From positions 1 through 64,000 of the forward strand of contig NZ_QKLU01000006.1 in NCBI RefSeq assembly GCF_003208655.1: DNA of 64,000 nt. The letters run 5' to 3'. The notes under the pieces were generated by a model. That model was not told the origin of the DNA, did no database searches, and was given only the letters and a program-made list of their open reading frames with translations. The stretch is from Pedobacter nutrimenti (GTDB taxonomy: Bacteria; Bacteroidota; Bacteroidia; Sphingobacteriales; Sphingobacteriaceae). Below are positions 8,896 to 16,801 of this stretch, piece by piece (within the stretch, counting starts at the first letter, position 1; each line of letters starts with the position of its first letter). A program made the translations under genes and the position numbers.

Positions 8896-8938
8896 AAAAA
8901 CAAGGGGCATAGTTCTTAGAACTATGCCCCTTGTTTTT
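8896..8938 (-). terminator. Terminator of aqpZ
   Basis: A nearly perfect inverted repeat of about 20 bp per arm (AAAACAAGGGGCATAGTTCT and its complement) is centred near 8917. T runs occur at both ends. It lies 21 bp downstream of the aquaporin stop. Confidence 0.8.
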
Positions 8939-8958
8939 ATGTCGTAAATTTAAAAATG

Positions 8959-9651
8959 TTATGCTTTTTCAGATTTTGCTGCAAAAACAGCTTTGTAGAC
9001 AATACCGGCTAAAATGGCGCCGATAATCGGTGCTACCCAGAACAACCAAAGTTGGCTCAGGGCTTCTCCACCCACAAACAAAGCCTGACTGGTGCTTCTT
9101 GCAGGGTTAACAGAAGTATTGGTCACCGGGATGCTGATCAGGTGGATCAGGGTCAGGGTTAAACCAATGGCCAGACCGGCAAACCCTTTTGGGGCCCTGT
9201 CGTCTGTCGCACCCAGAATTACAATCAGAAAGATAAAGGTCATAACGACTTCACAAACCAGGGCTGCATTCATGCTGTATTTGCCCGGGGAAAGGTCTCC
9301 GTAGCCATTGGTGGCAAAACCACCTATAGCGCTTCCGTTACCGGTTGCAATGACATAGAGGATCCCTGCTGCAGCAATCCCGCCCAGTACCTGTGCAATA
9401 ATGTAGGGGATCAAATCCTTACCATCAAAACGCCCGCCAATCCACAAACCAACCGAAACGGCCGGATTAAGATGTGCGCCTGAAATGTGTCCTATGGCAT
9501 AGGCCATGGTCACAACGGTCAATCCAAAGGCAAGGGCAACACCGGCAAAACCGATTCCCGCTCCGGGAAAGTTACAGGCCAGGACAGCGCTTCCACAACC
9601 GCCCAGTACAAGCCAAAAGGTTCCAATAAATTCTGCTGCTAATTTTTTCAT
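8959..9651 (-). CDS. aqpZ: Aquaporin Z water channel
   Basis: This is an inner-membrane major intrinsic protein of 230 residues. Both half-helix NPA motifs are intact: NPA 62-64 (HLNPAVSVGLW) and NPA 182-184 (SVNPARSTSQA). The residues around the selectivity filter match water-specific AqpZ rather than glycerol facilitators: F42, H170 (LIHLISIPVTN) and R185. Six membrane helices are apparent. It is transcribed alone and has its own strong terminator. Role: rapid osmotic water movement. Confidence 0.93.
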   Translation of the reverse strand: MKKLAAEFIGTFWLVLGGCGSAVLACNFPGAGIGFAGVALAFGLTVVTMAYAIGHISGAHLNPAVSVGLWIGGRFDGKDLIPYIIAQVLGGIAAAGILYVIATGNGSAIGGFATNGYGDLSPGKYSMNAALVCEVVMTFIFLIVILGATDDRAPKGFAGLAIGLTLTLIHLISIPVTNTSVNPARSTSQALFVGGEALSQLWLFWVAPIIGAILAGIVYKAVFAAKSEKA

Positions 9652-9754
9652 GGGTTACATTAATTTAAATTGTTTTTCAAGTTTGGTTTACTCTACGTAA
9701 ATTACAATAAAAATTTAGTATTCCATATACAATTTTTTTAAGGGGAATTTTAAA

Positions 9755-10846
9755 CTACTCCCACTTAAAGACCTTAACGGCAACGGCATAGATGCCCAGT
9801 CCCCAGATCAGCATGATCAGAATCTGGTGTTTAACATCCCACAAACCTGCTCCTTCAAAAGCCACTTTTCTCATGGCATCGTTCAGATAAGTGAGCGGAA
9901 GCGCCCTGCTGATGGGCTGCAACCAGCTGGGAAATGCATTTATAGAAAAGAAGGTGCCTGAAAGCAGGAACTGCGGTAGGGTAATGATGTTGGAGATGGG
10001 GGGGATGGTGCTTTCACTTTTAGCCAGACCGGAAACCACAAAGCCAAATCCCATAAAAACAATCACCCCTATGGCGGCCAATACCAGCATATTGAGTACG
10101 GTTATGGTCCCATGGATCAGGGTAAAATGAAAAAAGAAATGACCGACCAGGATGATAAACAGTGCACCAATAAGAGCAAAACCAATGCGGGCCAAACCTT
10201 CTCCGATCACAATACTGGAGCGTTTTACCGGTGTGGCAAAAAAACGTTTAATGACCAGGGTCTGGCGGAGGCTGAAGAAAACAAAGGCCGTTCCGAAAAC
10301 CCCGGTGCTGAGCAGGGAAAACCCAAGTTGTCCGGGCAGGATAAAGTCTATGGTCCGGTAAATCCGGCCAGTAACAGTGCTTTCTTTGATCTGCGCAACA
10401 GTTGGCTTAACATTTTGCGTATTCAGACTGTACAGCAGGTTATTTAAAATGGATTTGAGGATGTTTCCTTTGTCCATTGAAGCAGAAGTATATTTTACAT
10501 CAGCAATAAAGGCGGGCAGGCCGGCAGGATTCTTTTGTACACTGATGACCGCATCCAGATGGCCTTTTTCAAGATTTGTTTTGACTTCGGCTGCATTTTG
10601 GTCTTTAACGAGCCGGACAACGGCTATCTTTTCCAGTGCGCCTATAATCGGGTTCTGCACATCGGAACCTGGTGCAATGGCCAGGTCTACTTTTACACCT
10701 CCTCCGCCAAGAAATCCGAATACCAGGATAAAAATCAGGGGAAAGGCTAAGGTAAAGACCACTGCAGAGGGGCTCCGCATAATAGATCTGAAACTTGCTT
10801 TGGCCAAGGCCAGGGTGGCTTTGGTGTTACTGTAAGGTTTTTTCAT
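9755..10846 (-). CDS. ABC-2 type transporter permease
   Basis: This membrane protein of 363 residues has an N-terminal helix (about 25-46), a roughly 130-residue extracytoplasmic region, then five more helices. This is the ABC2_membrane_3 layout seen in drug, lipid or polysaccharide exporters such as YhhJ/YbhS/DrrB relatives. The region FFATPVKRSSIVIGEG in the cytoplasmic loop is typical of these permeases. The ATPase gene precedes it with a 10-bp gap on the same strand, so the pair forms one exporter. Substrate unknown. Confidence 0.85.
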   Translation of the reverse strand: MKKPYSNTKATLALAKASFRSIMRSPSAVVFTLAFPLIFILVFGFLGGGGVKVDLAIAPGSDVQNPIIGALEKIAVVRLVKDQNAAEVKTNLEKGHLDAVISVQKNPAGLPAFIADVKYTSASMDKGNILKSILNNLLYSLNTQNVKPTVAQIKESTVTGRIYRTIDFILPGQLGFSLLSTGVFGTAFVFFSLRQTLVIKRFFATPVKRSSIVIGEGLARIGFALIGALFIILVGHFFFHFTLIHGTITVLNMLVLAAIGVIVFMGFGFVVSGLAKSESTIPPISNIITLPQFLLSGTFFSINAFPSWLQPISRALPLTYLNDAMRKVAFEGAGLWDVKHQILIMLIWGLGIYAVAVKVFKWE

Positions 10847-10856
10847 GGGGCTTGGT

Positions 10857-11624
10857 TTATCCTTCGCGCCACTGCTGGCCGGTCAGGTGAATAAATACAT
10901 CTTCAAGGTTTGCTTTTTTGACTTCTTTTTTCCGCTCAAAGCCACTGCTGACCAGGTTGTCAATCAGGTTATCGGGACTGTCCAGGGCAATGACCTTTCC
11001 GTGTTCGACAAAGGCCACCCGGTCACAAAGCTGTTCGGCCTCATCCATATAATGCGTGGTGATCACAACAGTTGTACCGCCATTGCGGATTTCGGTGATC
11101 AGGTCCCAGAGATTACGCCTGGCCTGGGGGTCAAGTCCGGTAGTCGGTTCGTCCAGGAAGATGATTTTTGGGGAGTTGATCAGGGTGGTTGCAATGGAAA
11201 AGCGTTGTTTCTGTCCACCAGATAGGGCTTTGTATTTGGCTTTGGCCTTATCCTGAAGGTTTACTTTTTCCAGCATTTCCATGGGTTTTATGTCCACGCC
11301 ATAGAGACCGGAAAATAACTCCATCAGTTCGACCAGGTTTAGACTGGGGTAGTAGCCCGCAGCCTGGAGCTGTACGCCTATAATCTGTTTGATCTGTCCG
11401 GCATCCTTATCCACAGAAAGACCGTTTACCGTAATTTCTCCGGATGTTTTTTCCCTTAGGGTTTCAATAATTTCCAGAGTGGTGGTTTTGCCGGCTCCGT
11501 TTGGCCCCAGCAGGCCAAAGATCTCATGTTCATAAACTTCAAAGCTGATGCCCTGCACGGCAGTAAAGTCATCATAGGTTTTTACCAGGTCTTTGACACT
11601 GATAATGGCGTTTCGTTTATCCAT
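10857..11624 (-). CDS. ABC transporter ATP-binding protein (ABC-2 exporter)
   Basis: This cytosolic ATPase of 255 residues powers the adjacent permease. The Walker A motif GPNGAGKT is at 40-47, the signature LSGGQ at 134-138, and Walker B IIFLDEP at 154-160, followed by the D-loop TTGLD and the switch histidine in ITTHYMDEAE. The sequence belongs to the CcmA/DrrA/NatA-like group that pairs with ABC-2 permeases. The C-terminal segment after about 215 is the short tail typical of this group. Whether it exports drugs, lipids or a peptide is not visible. Confidence 0.9.
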   Translation of the reverse strand: MDKRNAIISVKDLVKTYDDFTAVQGISFEVYEHEIFGLLGPNGAGKTTTLEIIETLREKTSGEITVNGLSVDKDAGQIKQIIGVQLQAAGYYPSLNLVELMELFSGLYGVDIKPMEMLEKVNLQDKAKAKYKALSGGQKQRFSIATTLINSPKIIFLDEPTTGLDPQARRNLWDLITEIRNGGTTVVITTHYMDEAEQLCDRVAFVEHGKVIALDSPDNLIDNLVSSGFERKKEVKKANLEDVFIHLTGQQWREG

Positions 11625-11723
11625 GATGTAAAAGTAAGAAGGTTTTTAAGGAATGAAAAACCATTCATCCCTCAAAACCTGCATTATGTCGGTAAAATGA
11701 TGCTTTTAAAGCGTGAATTCCGC

Positions 11724-12836
11724 TTACCAGGCCAGTTCGCCTTTGATCATTTCAATAAAATCATCAAAAAGGTAACGCGAATCGTGCGGGCCTGGAGAAG
11801 ATTCCGGGTGATATTGTACGGAGAATGCTTTTTTCCCTTTCACCCTGATGCCTTCAATGGATTGGTCATTCAAATTGATGTGGGTAATTTCTACCTTATC
11901 AGAATTTCTGACTTCTTCAGGGACAACACCAAAGCCATGGTTTTGTGAAGTGACTTCACAATGATCTTTAATGATGTTTTTTACCGGATGGTTCAATCCC
12001 CTGTGGCCATTGAACATTTTCATGGTTCCAATGCCATTGGCTTCTGCCAGCAACTGGTGGCCAAGACAAATTCCGAATAATGGCTTTTCAGCTGCCAGGA
12101 TTTGTTTTACAGTTTCAATCGCATAGGGCATGGCCGAAGGATCGCCAGGGCCATTGGAAATAAAATAACCATCGGCACCCCATTTGTTCATTTCTTCAAA
12201 TGTGGTTTTTGCAGGAAATACCTGTACATAAATATCCCTGTCATCGAAATTACGCAGGATGTTTTTTTTGATGCCCAGGTCCAGCGCAGCAACTTTATAG
12301 CTGGCCTGCTCAGAGCCATAGAAATATGGTTTTTCAGTAGATACCTTTGAAGACAACTCCAGTCCGTCCATGGAAGGAACTTCGGCCAGTTTTTGTTTCA
12401 GTTCTTCAATATCTGTAATTTCTGAAGAAATGATGGCATTCATTGCTCCTTTATGCCTGATGTGTCTGACCAGGGCACGGGTGTCTATGTCTGAAATGCC
12501 AACTATATTTTCATTTTGAAAATAATCCTGAATGGATTCAGAAGCTTCCTTTCTGCTGAAACCTATGTTGTAATTTTTACAGACCAAACCTGCAATTTTT
12601 ATGGATTCAGATTCAATCTCTTCTTTGTGTATGCCATAATTTCCAATGTGCGCATTGGTGGTCACCATAATCTGACCAAAATAAGAAGGGTCAGTGAAAA
12701 TTTCCTGATAACCCGTCATCCCTGTATTGAAACAGATTTCTCCGGTAGTGGTACCGATTTTTCCAGCCGCTTTTCCCTGAAATACGGTTCCGTCAGCCAA
12801 TAATAAGATCGCGGGTAACTTGGTGTAGTTAGTCAT
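11724..12836 (-). CDS. carA: Carbamoyl-phosphate synthase small (glutaminase) subunit
   Basis: This subunit hydrolyses glutamine and passes ammonia to the large subunit CarB, giving carbamoyl phosphate for arginine and pyrimidine synthesis. The 370 residues comprise the N-terminal CPSase small-chain domain (about 1-150) and a class I glutamine amidotransferase domain. The catalytic triad is C257 (FGICLGHQLL), H343 and E345 (YHPESSPGP). carB is not adjacent on either side, so the genes are split in this genome or carB lies elsewhere. No pyrimidine-type leader peptide was found upstream. Confidence 0.96.
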   Translation of the reverse strand: MTNYTKLPAILLLADGTVFQGKAAGKIGTTTGEICFNTGMTGYQEIFTDPSYFGQIMVTTNAHIGNYGIHKEEIESESIKIAGLVCKNYNIGFSRKEASESIQDYFQNENIVGISDIDTRALVRHIRHKGAMNAIISSEITDIEELKQKLAEVPSMDGLELSSKVSTEKPYFYGSEQASYKVAALDLGIKKNILRNFDDRDIYVQVFPAKTTFEEMNKWGADGYFISNGPGDPSAMPYAIETVKQILAAEKPLFGICLGHQLLAEANGIGTMKMFNGHRGLNHPVKNIIKDHCEVTSQNHGFGVVPEEVRNSDKVEITHINLNDQSIEGIRVKGKKAFSVQYHPESSPGPHDSRYLFDDFIEMIKGELAW

Positions 12837-13225
12837 GATGATAAGAATCAGAAATTATGTTGAAAAAAGAGAAAAAAAGACGTGGATGAATGGCATTTGA
12901 GCCGTTTTTACTGTTAACAATGGTGCTGTTATCTAACCCGTTCATTTCGGGATACAAAGATAGGTTTTTGAGTGATCATTTCCATATTTTTTTTAATACA
13001 AATCATTCTGCCCATATCTCGGAAGGAAAAGTTAGAATCTGTTTAAATTTATAAAGTAAAATTGGTTATGGTCTATTTTTTAGCGAAACGATGCAAATTT
13101 TGTAGAGATAGCGGAGCTTCTACCTTGAAAAAATTTAAAGAAGTTGCAGCAAAACAGAGACCGTAAACAAATTATTAGATAAGTTTAAACAGTTTCTTAA
13201 TTTTGCTGTACTAAATCTAATCACC
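12837..13225. other. Divergent intergenic region carA / panB
   Basis: This 389-bp AT-rich stretch separates the divergent genes carA and panB. I see no open frame worth calling, no tRNA and no strong hairpin. The only recognisable signal is the TAATTTTG box near panB. Confidence 0.6.
13198..13205 (+). promoter_or_regulatory. Candidate panB promoter -7 box
   Basis: TAATTTTG matches the Bacteroidota -7 consensus TAnnTTTG and would give a leader of roughly 15 nt before the panB ATG. The -33 element is not clear. Confidence 0.35.
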
Positions 13226-14041
13226 ATGTCAGTAAATAAAGAAGTAAAACGCATTACCACTCATATTCTGCAAGAAATGAAAAACCGTGGCGAAAAAATC
13301 GCCATGTTAACCGCTTACGACTATTCTATGGCCACCATTCTGGGGGATGCCGGTCTGGATGTTTTGCTGGTTGGCGATTCTGCATCCAATGTGATGGCGG
13401 GACATGAAACGACTTTGCCCATTACACTTGATCAGATGATTTATCATGCACAGAGTGTGGTTCGCGGAGCGGGAAGGGCATTGGTTGTGGTCGATCTTCC
13501 TTTTGGTACTTATCAGGGCAATTCAAAAGAAGCCTTAAACTCTGCCATTCGCATTATGAAAGAATCCGGTGCCCATGGGGTGAAAATGGAAGGGGGAGAA
13601 GAAATTGCGGAATCTATACAACGTATTGTGACTGCAGGTATCCCGGTTATGGGACATTTGGGGCTTACCCCGCAGTCCATTTATAAGTTTGGGACCTACA
13701 CGGTAAGGGCCAAAGATGAGCTGGAGGCCGAAAAGTTAAAGAACGATGCTATAATACTGGAACAAAGCGGATGTTTTTCCCTGGTTCTTGAAAAAATACC
13801 GGCTAAACTGGGTAAGGAAGTTTCCCAAAGTTTACACATTCCAACGATTGGAATTGGTGCCGGTCCGGACTGTGATGGACAGGTTTTGGTCGTCAATGAT
13901 ATGATTGGCTTAACCAAAGGGTTTAAACCTCGTTTTCTGCGCCAGTACCTGGATTTGTACACCGGTATTAAAGATGCGGCCGAGGCTTATATCAAAGATG
14001 TAAAAGGAAATGATTTTCCGAATGAAAAAGAACAATACTAA
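13226..14041 (+). CDS. panB: 3-methyl-2-oxobutanoate hydroxymethyltransferase (ketopantoate hydroxymethyltransferase)
   Basis: PanB transfers a hydroxymethyl group from 5,10-methylene-tetrahydrofolate to 2-oxoisovalerate, giving ketopantoate, the first committed step of pantothenate and CoA synthesis. The 271 residues are the expected length. Conserved stretches include MLTAYDYSMA, the metal-binding LLVGDSASNVM, HETTLPITLDQM, and GHLGLTPQSI. It is a cytosolic TIM-barrel enzyme. Its stop overlaps the next gene's start by one base (TAATG), so the RluA-family enzyme is translationally coupled to it. Confidence 0.97.
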   Translation: MSVNKEVKRITTHILQEMKNRGEKIAMLTAYDYSMATILGDAGLDVLLVGDSASNVMAGHETTLPITLDQMIYHAQSVVRGAGRALVVVDLPFGTYQGNSKEALNSAIRIMKESGAHGVKMEGGEEIAESIQRIVTAGIPVMGHLGLTPQSIYKFGTYTVRAKDELEAEKLKNDAIILEQSGCFSLVLEKIPAKLGKEVSQSLHIPTIGIGAGPDCDGQVLVVNDMIGLTKGFKPRFLRQYLDLYTGIKDAAEAYIKDVKGNDFPNEKEQY

Positions 14042-14727
14042 TGCCGATTACTGCAAAAGATATACTATACGAGGACAATCATTTAATTGCCATTAACAAA
14101 CGGGCTGGTGACATCGTCCAGGTGGATGAGACAGGTGATGAGCCCCTGGAAGAAAAGGTGAAAAAATACCTGGTTGCAACATACAATAAACCCAATACGG
14201 CTTTTTTAGGTGTAGTACACCGCTTAGACCGTCCGGTAAGTGGTGTGATCCTGTTTGCAAAAACAAGCAAGGCCCTGGAAAGGATGAATGCGCAGTTTAA
14301 AAACCGGGAGGTGAAAAAGACCTACTGGGCTATAGTCAGAAAAAAGCCGGCCCTGCATTCAGGGACCCTGGTGCATTGGCTGGTTAAAAATCCCCAGAAA
14401 AATGTGGTTACTCCTTATGAAAAGGAAGTGCCGGGAAGTCAGCGTGCGGAATTGAGCTACCGCCTGATCGGAGAGCTTGGCGGGTATTACCTGATTGAAG
14501 TGGATCCCCTGACGGGAAGGTCACACCAGATCAGGGTCCAGTTGTCTACTTTAGGCTGTCCTATTGTCGGGGACAACAAATACGGATATCCCAGGGGGAG
14601 CAGGAAAGGGAGCATTTGTCTGCACGCACGCCGCCTGCAGTTCAATCATCCTGTAAAAAAGGAACCTGTAAACATTTTTGCCAGATTGCCAGTTGACGGG
14701 TTCTGGGAGCGCTTTGAAGATTTCTAG
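14041..14727 (+). CDS. RluA-family pseudouridine synthase
   Basis: This 228-residue enzyme isomerises uridine to pseudouridine in RNA. The catalytic aspartate is D63 in HRLDRPVSG, and the C-terminal TGRSHQIRVQL motif is typical of the RluA family. There is no N-terminal S4 domain, so it resembles the short RluA/RluC/TruC-like forms; the exact rRNA or tRNA target cannot be read off. It overlaps panB by one base and is almost certainly in the same transcript. Coupling of panB to a pseudouridine synthase is a recurring arrangement in Bacteroidota, but without a known functional link. Confidence 0.9.
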   Translation: MPITAKDILYEDNHLIAINKRAGDIVQVDETGDEPLEEKVKKYLVATYNKPNTAFLGVVHRLDRPVSGVILFAKTSKALERMNAQFKNREVKKTYWAIVRKKPALHSGTLVHWLVKNPQKNVVTPYEKEVPGSQRAELSYRLIGELGGYYLIEVDPLTGRSHQIRVQLSTLGCPIVGDNKYGYPRGSRKGSICLHARRLQFNHPVKKEPVNIFARLPVDGFWERFEDF

Positions 14728-14730
14728 CCT

Positions 14731-15201
14731 TTACTTACAATTTCCTTTCTGAAGGACGATACTGTTGTTGAATTGAATTTTACGGGGATCTTTAAAGACC
14801 ATTTCCCCGTTTTTTTCTTCTACATCCCCAAAGCCCTCCAGGAGCTGGTTCCCCTTCTTTAAAAAGATCAGTTCCCTGGCAGAATGCATGCCTTCAGCAT
14901 CAAAAATATAATGAATAAACAGGCTGTCGCCTTTCATTTTACCGGTTATGGTACCATAATTCCGGTCTTTCTCAAAAAGACTGTACAACAGGTCGCCACT
15001 GAGCTGGTCCCCGTTTTTACGGAGCGTCATGGCAATGGTGTCCTTGCCGCTGGCATATAAATAACATTCTTTTTCAAGTTTGCTAACCGTTTTGTTTTCA
15101 GCGGTGATGACACTGTCGGCTTTTTTGCTGGTGGGTGTAGTGTTTTGACAAGCCGTCAGAAAGCCTGTCAGCAGTACAAATAGTAAAATGTAGGTTTTCA
15201 T
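14731..15201 (-). CDS. Small lipoprotein of unknown function
   Basis: This 156-residue protein has a lipoprotein signal sequence with lipobox LTAC and lipidated cysteine C18. The mature part is a hydrophilic single domain rich in beta strands (YASGKDTIAMTLRKNG, GTITGKMKGDSLFIHY), which resembles other small Bacteroidota lipoproteins with a lipocalin- or META-like beta fold, but no family can be named with confidence. It converges on the RluA gene with 3 bp between stops. A Ser/Thr-rich linker follows the cysteine. Confidence 0.7.
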   Translation of the reverse strand: MKTYILLFVLLTGFLTACQNTTPTSKKADSVITAENKTVSKLEKECYLYASGKDTIAMTLRKNGDQLSGDLLYSLFEKDRNYGTITGKMKGDSLFIHYIFDAEGMHSARELIFLKKGNQLLEGFGDVEEKNGEMVFKDPRKIQFNNSIVLQKGNCK

Positions 15202-15296
15202 TGGGGTGTTTTGTTTTTAGGTTTCAGATGGCCGGGATGCCGTCCACAAAGGATATAACAATTGAAAGCTCAAATGGTGTGGAAGAAGATAAAAAA

Positions 15297-15326
15297 GAAA
15301 AGCCCTGCCGATCAGACAGGACTTTC
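15297..15326 (-). terminator. Terminator at the end of the beta-glucan locus
   Basis: On the minus strand an AAAGTCCTG / CAGGGCTTT stem (with G-T pairs) is followed by a T-rich run. It lies about 23 bp after the GH30 stop and would end the susC-susD-GH3-GH30 transcript. Confidence 0.65.
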
Positions 15327-15348
15327 CGGACAATTAAACAAAATTATC

Positions 15349-16758
15349 TTACCAGACAAAGGTTGCAACCGCGCCTGATGGCAGGTTTGCATGTACAGTC
15401 CGCTTGCCGTCTTTAATGTTAAAAGACTGCGGCTGACTGTTGTTGTTGGTAACGATAAGTACCTTTTTTCCATCGGTGGTTTTAAAAGCCACGTTATCCA
15501 ATCCGGAAGGGATATTGGAGCCTATTCTCACTGCGCCGGGACGGACAAATTTTGAGGCATGTCCGATGACATAATAGGCCACATTTCTTTTGATGTTCTG
15601 AGTTATGGTCAAAGCACCCAGGCAGCTTACACAGCCACCAACCGTATGAGGCCCATAGGCCGGGTCGGCGGCAAGATTCCACTCCAGTACATTCCTGCTC
15701 CAATTTCTGCTTGCCCCAATAATCAGGGCAGAAACATGCCATTTCAGGTCTTCGGGAAAGTTTCCGGGACCACCTACCCATTGCTCAGTGAAATAAATGT
15801 GCTTGTCCGGATGCGCCTGATGCACCTTTGATAGAGCATCAATTTTTCCTCCGTAAAGGTGGAAGGCAGATCCATCTACATAGGCCTTGGCCTGTGGGTC
15901 ATTTAAAATGGTTAAAGGGTATTCGGGTTTATCCGCATTGTGATCATAAATAATGATTTTTGTTTTGATGCCATTTTCTTTAAAAACCGGGCCCAGGGCA
16001 ATTTTGATAAAGTTGGCCTGATCTGCAGCCTCCATGTACATACTTGGAACATTGCCAGGATGTAAAGGTTCATTTTGAATGGTAATGGCGTCAATGACAA
16101 TTCCCTGTGCCTTCATGGCCTGGATGTATTTAACGAAATAAGTGGCATAGGACTGGTAATATTCCGGTTTCAGGCTTCCACCCTTAAAACTTTGGTTGTC
16201 TTTCATCCAGACCGGTGCAGACCAGGGAGAACCCAGAATTTTAATCGATGGGTTAATGGCCACAATTTTTTTCAGCACGGGCACCAGGTCCTGCATTTCC
16301 TTTTTGATGGAAAACTTTTCTTGCTTAAGGTCGGTTTCGCCTGTTGGCAAATCGTTATAGGTAAAAGTGTCTGCACTTAGGTCGGAAGCACCAATGCTGA
16401 TGCGCAGGTAACTGACACCGATACCTGGACCTTTAGGCGCAAATAGCTCTTTTAATAAGGCTTCTTTTGCATTTTCGTTCAAACTGTTAATCAGTGTTGC
16501 ACTTCCGCCGGTGAGGGTAAAACCGAAACCGTCAATGCTTTGGTAACGTTGCTTTTCGTTAACTTCAATGGTCGGCTGGTCTTTCAAAAACCCAGGCACA
16601 ACGAGTTTTGGGTCCTGCTTCAACAGGGCAGACTGATCTCCTTTGGTTATCCAGGAAGATATCCCGGTCTTTTTGGTCATTTTTCCAGCCTGCTGCTGTG
16701 CGGAACAAGGACTGAAAAACACTGCGCTAAGCAGGCAAAAACTGTATATTGCTTTCAT
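15349..16758 (-). CDS. Secreted glycoside hydrolase family 30 enzyme (likely beta-glucanase)
   Basis: This secreted retaining hydrolase has 469 residues. A signal peptide covers 1-20 (ending SPCSA), with a cysteine at 18 that could alternatively be a lipidation site. The GH30 (beta/alpha)8 barrel shows acid/base E230 in ITIQNEP and nucleophile E325 in IYFTEQW. The C-terminal beta domain ends with GAVATFVW. Overall it resembles the glucosylceramidase / endo-beta-1,6-glucanase branch (GH30_1 or GH30_3) rather than the xylanase branch (GH30_8). As the last gene of the susC-susD-GH3-GH30 string, it is the best candidate for the surface enzyme that cuts the polymer. Beta-1,6-glucan is the inferred substrate, by analogy with known GH30_3-containing loci. 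Confidence 0.88.
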   Translation of the reverse strand: MKAIYSFCLLSAVFFSPCSAQQQAGKMTKKTGISSWITKGDQSALLKQDPKLVVPGFLKDQPTIEVNEKQRYQSIDGFGFTLTGGSATLINSLNENAKEALLKELFAPKGPGIGVSYLRISIGASDLSADTFTYNDLPTGETDLKQEKFSIKKEMQDLVPVLKKIVAINPSIKILGSPWSAPVWMKDNQSFKGGSLKPEYYQSYATYFVKYIQAMKAQGIVIDAITIQNEPLHPGNVPSMYMEAADQANFIKIALGPVFKENGIKTKIIIYDHNADKPEYPLTILNDPQAKAYVDGSAFHLYGGKIDALSKVHQAHPDKHIYFTEQWVGGPGNFPEDLKWHVSALIIGASRNWSRNVLEWNLAADPAYGPHTVGGCVSCLGALTITQNIKRNVAYYVIGHASKFVRPGAVRIGSNIPSGLDNVAFKTTDGKKVLIVTNNNSQPQSFNIKDGKRTVHANLPSGAVATFVW

Positions 16759-16801
16759 TTAGGCTGTTTATAGTTATTCATTTGCCGGATGGACCGGATG
16801 A

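Noticed and set aside
10377..10835. 152-codon plus-strand frame
   Set aside because: Antisense to the ABC-2 permease, which has a clear membrane layout and a partner ATPase.
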